From an uncultured Bacillota bacterium (GTDB lineage Bacteria > Bacillota > Clostridia > Christensenellales > QAND01), in assembly GCA_905188085.1 (NCBI GenBank), contig CAJJKN010000001.1, positions 248,001-312,000 on the forward strand: a stretch of 64,000 nucleotides of DNA. Reading direction: 5' to 3'. Positions 59,241 through 64,000 of the stretch are shown one piece after another. The notes below the pieces were generated by a model that made no database searches, was not told where the DNA came from, and saw only the letters and a program-made list of their open reading frames with translations. Each line of letters starts with the position of its first letter. Position 1 is the first letter of the stretch. The translations under genes and the position numbers were made by a program.

Positions 59241-60514
59241 TGATTTATCAGGGAGAAAAAGGCGCCCAACAGGTGCTGGAAAACCTGCGGCGCAGGGCCG
59301 AGGGCGATATGGCGGAAGTGGAGGCCAGCGTACAAGGCATTTTGGCGGATGTAAAACAAAACGGGGACAGGGCATTGGCCGAATATGCCAAAAAATTTGA
59401 CGGAACGGACTATGAAAAAACGCCGCTGATTGTGACGGAGCAGGAGATAGACAAAGCGTATGAAAAGGTGGATGAAAAAACCATTCGGGCGCTGCGGCTC
59501 TGTGCGCAAAATGTAAAAAAATATCATGAAAAGCAGATTGAAAGCGGCTATAAAATAGAGGAACCGGGGCGGTGTTTGGAGCAGATTGTTTTGCCGTTGG
59601 ACTGTGTGGGTCTGTATGCCCCGGGCGGCACGGCGGCCTATCCTTCCAGCGTGATTATGAACGCGGTGCCGGCCAAATTGGCTGGGGTGAAAAAACTGTG
59701 CCTGGCCACGCCCGCAAAGCACGGCGAGTTGCCGCCATTGACGCTGGTGGCGGCCAGGGAAAGCGGCGTGGATGTGATTTTCCGCATGGGCGGAGCGCAG
59801 GCGATTGCAGCCTTTGCCTTTGGAACGGAGACCGTGCCGCAGGTGAATAAAATAACGGGCCCGGGCAACAGCTATGTGGCGCTGGCGAAAAAAGCGGTGG
59901 TAGGCACAGTGGGGATTGATTCCATCGCAGGGCCGAGCGAAGTGTTGATCATTGCGGATGAAAAGGCAAACCCGGTGTTTGTGGCGGCGGATATGCTGGC
60001 CCAGGCAGAGCATGACGAACACGCGGCAGCGCTGTGCGTGACGACTTCTTGGGCGTTGGCAGAACAGATCAAAGCGCAGGTGGACAGCCAGTGCGCAAAG
60101 CTGCCGAGAAACAAAACGGCGCGCGCTTCGATAGACAATTACGGCGCGATTGTGGTTTTGGAAACGATGGAGGATTGCGTGGCGTTTGCCAACGACGTGG
60201 CGCCGGAGCATTTGGAAATTTTAACCGAAACGCCGCGGGCGCTGCTGCCTAGAATTCGCCATGCGGGCGGTGTGTTTTTGGGCGCATATGCCCCAGAATC
60301 GCTGGGCGATTATCTGGCGGGCACGAACCATGTGCTGCCGACCGGCGGCACGGCCAAATACGCTTCGCCGCTGGGCGTGTATGATTTTTGCCGCCGTATG
60401 AGCGTATTGGAATATGACAAGCCGCAGCTAAAAGCCGTGGTGGACGACATTGCGCAGCTGGCATATACAGAGGGGCTGCAGGCGCATGCACAGTCCGCTT
60501 TGATTCGGTTTTAA
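59240..60514 (+). CDS. hisD: Histidinol dehydrogenase
   Basis: 424 residues, family length. Typical blocks: VGLYAPGGTAAYPSSVIMNAVPAKLAGVK, AQAIAAFAFGTETVPQVNKITGPGNSYVALAKK, GIDSIAGPSEVLIIAD, QAEHDEHAAAL with catalytic His, and GVFLGAYAPESLGDYLAGTNHVLPTGGTA. It performs the last two oxidations to histidine. The ATG shares one base with the hisG stop. Confidence 0.96.
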   Translation: MIYQGEKGAQQVLENLRRRAEGDMAEVEASVQGILADVKQNGDRALAEYAKKFDGTDYEKTPLIVTEQEIDKAYEKVDEKTIRALRLCAQNVKKYHEKQIESGYKIEEPGRCLEQIVLPLDCVGLYAPGGTAAYPSSVIMNAVPAKLAGVKKLCLATPAKHGELPPLTLVAARESGVDVIFRMGGAQAIAAFAFGTETVPQVNKITGPGNSYVALAKKAVVGTVGIDSIAGPSEVLIIADEKANPVFVAADMLAQAEHDEHAAALCVTTSWALAEQIKAQVDSQCAKLPRNKTARASIDNYGAIVVLETMEDCVAFANDVAPEHLEILTETPRALLPRIRHAGGVFLGAYAPESLGDYLAGTNHVLPTGGTAKYASPLGVYDFCRRMSVLEYDKPQLKAVVDDIAQLAYTEGLQAHAQSALIRF

Positions 60515-60526
60515 GGAGGAATAAAC

Positions 60527-61114
60527 ATGGAACGATTTGGTGTGACAAGCAGAAAAACGGGCGAGACCGATGTGGAAACCTCCATCTTGATTGATGGAGA
60601 CGGGGTGGCCAATCTGTCCACCGGAATTGGGTTTTTTGACCATATGCTAAACCTTGTGGCAAAGCATGGGTTGTTTGATATCAATGTGGATTGCCAGGGC
60701 GATTTGAAAGTGGATGCGCACCACAGCGTAGAGGACGTGGGCATCTGCTTTGGACAGGCAATCAAAAAGGCATTGGGCAACAAGGCGGGCATTAAGCGAT
60801 ACGGCAACTTTACCGTGGTGATGGATGAAGCGCTGGCTACGGTGAACCTGGATGTGAGCGGGCGGCCGTTTTTGGTGTTTGACGCGCCGTTTGTGGGCAC
60901 GCGCTGCGGGGATTTTGACGTGCAACTGACGGAAGAATTTTTCAGGGGCGTGGCCATGGAAGGCGGGCTGACGCTACATATGAAAGTGGCCTACGGCAAA
61001 AACGACCATCATATGATTGAAGCGCTGTTTAAAGCGTTTGCAAGGGCGCTGGACATGGCAACGCAGATGGACGGCCGCTTTGACGGCATTCCCAGCACAA
61101 AAGGGGTGCTGTGA
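60527..61114 (+). CDS. hisB: Imidazoleglycerol-phosphate dehydratase
   Basis: 195 residues, monofunctional dehydratase without a phosphatase domain. Mn ligand motifs FFDHMLNLVAKHG and DAHHSVEDVGICFGQA plus the mirrored KNDHHMIEALFKAFARAL. AAGGAGG precedes ATG 60527. Immediately before it one would normally expect hisC and, after it, hisH; both are absent. Confidence 0.95.
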   Translation: MERFGVTSRKTGETDVETSILIDGDGVANLSTGIGFFDHMLNLVAKHGLFDINVDCQGDLKVDAHHSVEDVGICFGQAIKKALGNKAGIKRYGNFTVVMDEALATVNLDVSGRPFLVFDAPFVGTRCGDFDVQLTEEFFRGVAMEGGLTLHMKVAYGKNDHHMIEALFKAFARALDMATQMDGRFDGIPSTKGVL

Positions 61115-61827
61115 TGATTGTATATCCCGCGATAGACATTCGAAACGGCTGCTGTGTGCGGCTGCTGCAGGGGTCCTTTGAAAAGGAGACGGTATACGGG
61201 AAAGACCCGGTGGCGATGGCCAAACGGCTAAAACAGGCGGGCGCCGTATGGATTCATGTGGTGGATTTGGACGGCGCGCGCACCGGCGTGGGCGTAAATT
61301 TGCCGCTGATAGAACAGATGACAAAGCTGGGCTTAAAGATTGAGCTGGGCGGCGGCATCCGCAGCGAAGAGGATTTTATCCGGCGGATGGAATGCGGCGT
61401 GGCGCGGTGTGTACTGGGCACGGCGGCCATTGAAAACCCGGCACTGATGGCGTGGGCGGCGAAAACGTATCCCGGCCGCGTGGCAGTGGGGATTGACGCC
61501 AAAGACGGCCGTGTGGCGGTCAAAGGCTGGGAAGAAAAGAGCGCTTTAACGCCGCTGGAAGTGGCGAAAAACGCAGCGCAGGCCGGCGTAAAAACCGTGG
61601 TCTATACCGAAATTGCCAACGACGGCATGCAAAACGGGCCGGACATTGAAGCCAGCGCGGCACTGGCGGCACAATCCGGCTTGGAAGTGATTGTATCCGG
61701 CGGGGTAGGATGTTTGGAAGATGTAAAAAAAGTGAAACAGGCGGGCCTGCCCGGGGTGATCATCGGCAAAGCGATGTATGACGGCAGGCTGGACATTGAA
61801 CAGGCATTACAATGGCAGGAGGCATAA
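61114..61827 (+). CDS. hisA: ProFAR isomerase HisA
   Basis: 237 residues, beta/alpha barrel. PAIDIRNGCCVRLLQG, HVVDLDGARTG, ELGGGIRSEEDF, GIDAKDGRVAVKGW and VYTEIANDGMQNGPD are clear. The ATG shares a base with the hisB stop; a GTG three bases earlier is the alternative. HisF, the related barrel acting next with HisH, is not encoded here. Confidence 0.95.
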   Translation: MIVYPAIDIRNGCCVRLLQGSFEKETVYGKDPVAMAKRLKQAGAVWIHVVDLDGARTGVGVNLPLIEQMTKLGLKIELGGGIRSEEDFIRRMECGVARCVLGTAAIENPALMAWAAKTYPGRVAVGIDAKDGRVAVKGWEEKSALTPLEVAKNAAQAGVKTVVYTEIANDGMQNGPDIEASAALAAQSGLEVIVSGGVGCLEDVKKVKQAGLPGVIIGKAMYDGRLDIEQALQWQEA

Positions 61828-61829
61828 AA

Positions 61830-62450
61830 ATGTTTACACAAGAACAGGTGAAATTTAACGCAGACGGGCTGGTGCCGGTGATTGCGCAGGACGCGCAGAC
61901 GGGTGCCGTGTTGATGCAGGCCTATATGAACAAAGAGGCGCTGGCGCTGACGCTGGAAAAGGGCTATATGGTATATTGGAGCCGTTCCAGACAGGAGCTG
62001 TGGGAAAAAGGCGCCACAAGCGGCCAGACGCAGCAGCTGGTTTCTTTAACGGCAGATTGCGACGGAGACTGCCTGCTGGCAAAGGTGATTCAAAACGGCG
62101 GCGGGGCCTGCCACACGGGCGCATACAGCTGTTTTTTCAACGCCATGACGGAGGAAAAAGAGGAAATTGGCAGCGCCAATGTGCTGTATGAAGTGGATGC
62201 CGTGATCAAAGACCGCAGGGAGCACCCGGTGGAAGGCAGCTATACCAATTATCTGTTCCGCGAGGGCATTGATAAAATTTTGAAAAAGGTGGGGGAAGAA
62301 AGCGCGGAAACCATCATTGCGGCCAAAAACAATGCGCCGGGCGAAATTATCTATGAAACCAGCGATTTGTTTTATCATGTGCTGGTGATGTTGCAGGACC
62401 GCGGGGTTGCGCTGAATGAGATTTTCAAAGAATTGAAGCGCAGAAGATAA
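61830..62450 (+). CDS. hisI: Bifunctional PRA-CH/PRA-PH protein HisIE
   Basis: 206 residues from ATG 61830, seven bases after AGGAGG. N-terminal cyclohydrolase: AYMNKEALALTLEKGYMVYWSRSRQELWEKGATSG and DCDGDCLLAKVIQNGGGACHTGAYSCFF (Zn/Mg ligands). C-terminal pyrophosphohydrolase: YLFREGIDKILKKVGEESAETIIAAKN and DLFYHVLVMLQDRGV. Performs the second and third steps of histidine synthesis. Last gene of the operon; the next transcript is the tRNA array. Confidence 0.95.
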   Translation: MFTQEQVKFNADGLVPVIAQDAQTGAVLMQAYMNKEALALTLEKGYMVYWSRSRQELWEKGATSGQTQQLVSLTADCDGDCLLAKVIQNGGGACHTGAYSCFFNAMTEEKEEIGSANVLYEVDAVIKDRREHPVEGSYTNYLFREGIDKILKKVGEESAETIIAAKNNAPGEIIYETSDLFYHVLVMLQDRGVALNEIFKELKRRR

Positions 62451-62475
62451 TTTTGAATAAATTTCAAAAATTGTC

Positions 62476-62505
62476 TTGACAACCGGTATGGTTTTAAGCT
62501 ATACT
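62476..62505 (+). promoter_or_regulatory. Promoter of the five-tRNA array
   Basis: TTGACA (62476-62481), 18-base spacer, TATACT (62500-62505). Confidence 0.8.
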
Positions 62506-62530
62506 AAGCAAGCGTCAAAAGGACGGGAAT

Positions 62531-62606
62531 GGGAGCATAGCTCAGCTGGGAGAGCACTTGCCTTACAAGCAAGGGGTCACTGGTTCGAACCCAGTTGTTC
62601 CCACCA
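62531..62606 (+). tRNA. tRNA-Val (anticodon TAC)
   Basis: GGGAGCA/TGTTCCC acceptor (one G-T pair), anticodon loop CTTACAA, encoded CCA. Confidence 0.96.
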
Positions 62607-62611
62607 TTCTT

Positions 62612-62688
62612 GGCCCGGTAGTTCAGATGGTTAGAATGCCAGCCTGTCACGCTGGAGGTCGTGGGTTCGATCCCCATCCGGGTCGCCA
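62612..62688 (+). tRNA. tRNA-Asp (anticodon GTC)
   Basis: GGCCCGG/CCGGGTC acceptor, anticodon stem CCAGC/GCTGG with loop CTGTCAC, discriminator G, CCA encoded. Confidence 0.96.
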
Positions 62689-62691
62689 TTT

Positions 62692-62767
62692 GCCTTGGTA
62701 GCTCAGTCGGTAGAGCAGTAGACTGAAAATCTACGTGTCGGTGGTTCGATTCCGCCCCAAGGCACCA
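62692..62767 (+). tRNA. tRNA-Phe (anticodon GAA)
   Basis: GCCTTGG/CCAAGGC acceptor, loop CTGAAAA, CCA encoded. Confidence 0.96.
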
Positions 62768-62772
62768 GGTAT

Positions 62773-62847
62773 GCGGTAGTAGCTCAGTGGTAGAGTGCCA
62801 CCTTGCCAAGGTGGATGTCGCGAGTTCGAATCTCGTCTACCGCTCCA
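62773..62847 (+). tRNA. tRNA-Gly (anticodon GCC)
   Basis: GCGGTAG/CTACCGC acceptor, loop TTGCCAA, CCA encoded. Confidence 0.96.
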
Positions 62848-62858
62848 ATTGCCCTTTT

Positions 62859-62932
<74 letters not shown>

Positions 62933-62935
62933 CGT

Positions 62936-62990
62936 TGGAGCAAAGGTTTCTTTGCTCCTTTTTTTTATTTTTCGGAAAGGCAACTGTGTT
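62936..62990 (+). repeat. Direct repeat copy 1 (terminator and following bases)
   Basis: Starts TGGAGC, includes TTTCTTTGCTCC, a T run, ATTTTT and ends AGGCAACTGTGTT. A diverged copy is at 63864-63916. Confidence 0.85.
62937..62966 (+). terminator. Terminator of the tRNA array
   Basis: GGAGCAAAG/CTTTGCTCC perfect nine-base stem, loop GTTT, eight T. Confidence 0.95.
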
Positions 62991-63098
62991 GGCAGGCATG
63001 CGGCTGCGTTTATGAGAGAAAGGCGCTTTCGGCGCAGTCCGAATCTGAAATAATATTTACAAAAGGATAAGTAGTTTGATTACTTAAGGGGGATTTTT

Positions 63099-63803
63099 AT
63101 GACTAATTTACGAACGATTGATTCTTTGTTTGAGCAGTGGAAAGAATCGCACAAGAATGAAGAAATAGATAGTTATATAAAAACCGTACCAATGGACAAG
63201 AATGGTAATTTCCCTGATTATGATATGTTTAAAAGCAACTTTTGCCCTGACGGATATTTGGGAGATTCAAAAGAGTCCTATATTTTATTTATATGCAAAG
63301 AGTCGAATGTGAATGGGATTGTATCGGATGGCTCTTTTTGGTTACGCGAAGTTGTACAGACAAGGTTGAAAGGGAAAAAATACCGTGATGTGAAATATAA
63401 TTCAATGAAAGAGAAAAAAAGAGATAGAATTGCCCAAACAAAGTATTTTAATTGTCTTAATACGATTGCGGGAATTTTGCTCAATGATTTAGAAAGTGAA
63501 AATGTTCTTCAAAAATGTGGATATATGAACATAAATAAACGCGGGGGATATAGTTCGTGTAATTTTAAACAACTGAAGAATTATGCCGAGGTGTATGATG
63601 ATAAAATATTTCGACAAATTCAAGTATTGAATCCGAGAAAAATTGTATTGTTAGGAGTTTGTGTTGATATCTTTTCTTATAAGGTAAAACGGCATTTGAA
63701 AGGTGTAGAAACATATACATATTCTCGTCATCCAAGCAGATACAGAAGCTTGGAAAAATATGGTGGTGATCTTTGTAAAATAAATTGGGATGGTATTTTA
63801 TGA
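63099..63803 (+). CDS. Uncharacterised protein, possibly uracil-DNA-glycosylase-like fold, in AT-rich islet
   Basis: 234 residues; AGGGGG lies nine bases before the ATG. No certain family. The order of motifs resembles the uracil-DNA-glycosylase superfamily: strand YILFICKESN, YMNINKRGG, NPRKIVLLGV and a final SRHPSRYR (HPS). Composition differs sharply from the neighbours: GC is 34/120 at 63421-63540 versus 35/60 in hisA, and codons end in A/T. It stands alone between two copies of the tRNA-array terminator region, pointing to horizontal arrival. Biological role unknown; a defence or DNA-processing role would be speculation. Confidence 0.6.
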   Translation: MTNLRTIDSLFEQWKESHKNEEIDSYIKTVPMDKNGNFPDYDMFKSNFCPDGYLGDSKESYILFICKESNVNGIVSDGSFWLREVVQTRLKGKKYRDVKYNSMKEKKRDRIAQTKYFNCLNTIAGILLNDLESENVLQKCGYMNINKRGGYSSCNFKQLKNYAEVYDDKIFRQIQVLNPRKIVLLGVCVDIFSYKVKRHLKGVETYTYSRHPSRYRSLEKYGGDLCKINWDGIL

Positions 63804-63863
63804 TTTGTTTTGATATAACCTGCAAAAAATCGTCTGTATCTATAATAAACACGAAAGTTATGC

Positions 63864-63916
63864 TGGAGCTAAGATTTCTTTGCTCCTTTTTTATTTTCCG
63901 AAAAAGCAACTGTGTT
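63864..63916 (+). repeat. Direct repeat copy 2 (also terminator of the islet gene)
   Basis: Starts TGGAGC, contains TTTCTTTGCTCC, six T, ATTTT and ends AAGCAACTGTGTT. Compared with copy 1 it has a handful of substitutions and a shorter T run. GGAGCtAAG/CTTTGCTCC still folds as a hairpin and would end the transcript of the islet gene. Confidence 0.85.
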
Positions 63917-63966
63917 ATCCGGTATAGAAAATTGGGAAGAGAAAGAGGATGAAGAGCCGGACTATC

Positions 63967-63995
63967 TTGACCTAAAAGTAAGATCGTATTACACT
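63967..63995 (+). promoter_or_regulatory. Possible promoter at the window end
   Basis: TTGACC (63967-63972), 17-base spacer, TACACT (63990-63995); the gene it would serve lies beyond the window. Confidence 0.4.
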
Positions 63996-64000
63996 AACAA

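Noticed and set aside
62451..62470. TTTTGAA/TTCAAAA hairpin after hisIE as terminator
   Set aside because: The stem is only A/T pairs and no T run follows; read-through into the tRNA array is possible but unproven.

Overview
The window is a chromosomal segment of an endospore-forming, low-to-mid-GC Firmicute, most likely an anaerobic member of class Clostridia. The support is two tandem alpha/beta-type SASP genes, a CotH-type C-terminus, a SpoVM-like micropeptide at the spoVM locus, diaminopimelate dehydrogenase, the HisZ/short-HisG system, class B sortase, mannose-family PTS, many lipoproteins and strong AGGAGG ribosome sites with frequent TTG/GTG starts. About two thirds of the genes lie on the + strand. 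The non-coding spacers are purine-rich on the + strand whatever their neighbours do, so the + strand is probably the leading strand. I see no transposase, phage, CRISPR array or rRNA.

Layout. 1-7.2 kb: end of a cotH-like gene, a zinc-ribbon membrane protein, a cysteine desulfurase-thiI pair, a cation/Ca2+ exchanger and a lipoprotein. 7.4-11.9 kb: an RND efflux pump-tetR-ybaK operon with its promoter and a TetR-type operator. 12-20 kb: ddh, gldA, a hotdog thioesterase, a marR-tauE/safE pair, HD, NUDIX and DUF1349 proteins, an SDR, a GNAT and an EamA permease. 20.7-25 kb: tRNA-Pro, a D-2-hydroxyacid dehydrogenase broken by deletion and frameshift, glycerate kinase and guaB. 25.2-30.5 kb: two small lipoproteins, then a DUF4430 lipoprotein plus a complete ECF transporter (T, fused double ATPase, S) behind a structured leader. 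30.6-35 kb: a heterodimeric ABC exporter divergent from a LysR regulator. 35-41 kb: cyclophilin, class B sortase, an EamA permease behind an attenuator-like leader, a NusG-II/RnfG-like FMN protein pair, and a PTS IIB plus a fused IID-IIC. 41.4-50.3 kb: HD phosphohydrolase, psd-pssA, HAD-IIA, MmcQ/YjbR, parvulin lipoprotein, MscS, tandem HisJ-type phosphatases and an Old Yellow Enzyme.

50.8-57 kb: the conserved spoVM-rpmB-asp23-fakA-recG neighbourhood (rpmB inverted), followed by two SASP genes. 57.3-62.5 kb: a tight hisZGDBAIE operon that lacks hisC, hisH and hisF; one of the HisJ paralogues at 47.5-49 kb could supply histidinol-phosphate phosphatase. 62.5-63 kb: five tRNAs (Val, Asp, Phe, Gly, Cys) and their terminator. 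63-64 kb: an AT-rich islet with one gene of possible uracil-DNA-glycosylase-like fold, bracketed by two diverged copies of the tRNA-operon terminator region.

Best candidates for something undescribed: the 20-residue SpoVM-like peptide with its coupled 54-residue membrane protein; the AT-rich islet behind tRNA-Cys; a promoter-plus-terminator unit on the - strand at 35.7 kb (possible ~60-nt RNA); and the two structured leaders at 26.6 and 36.86 kb.
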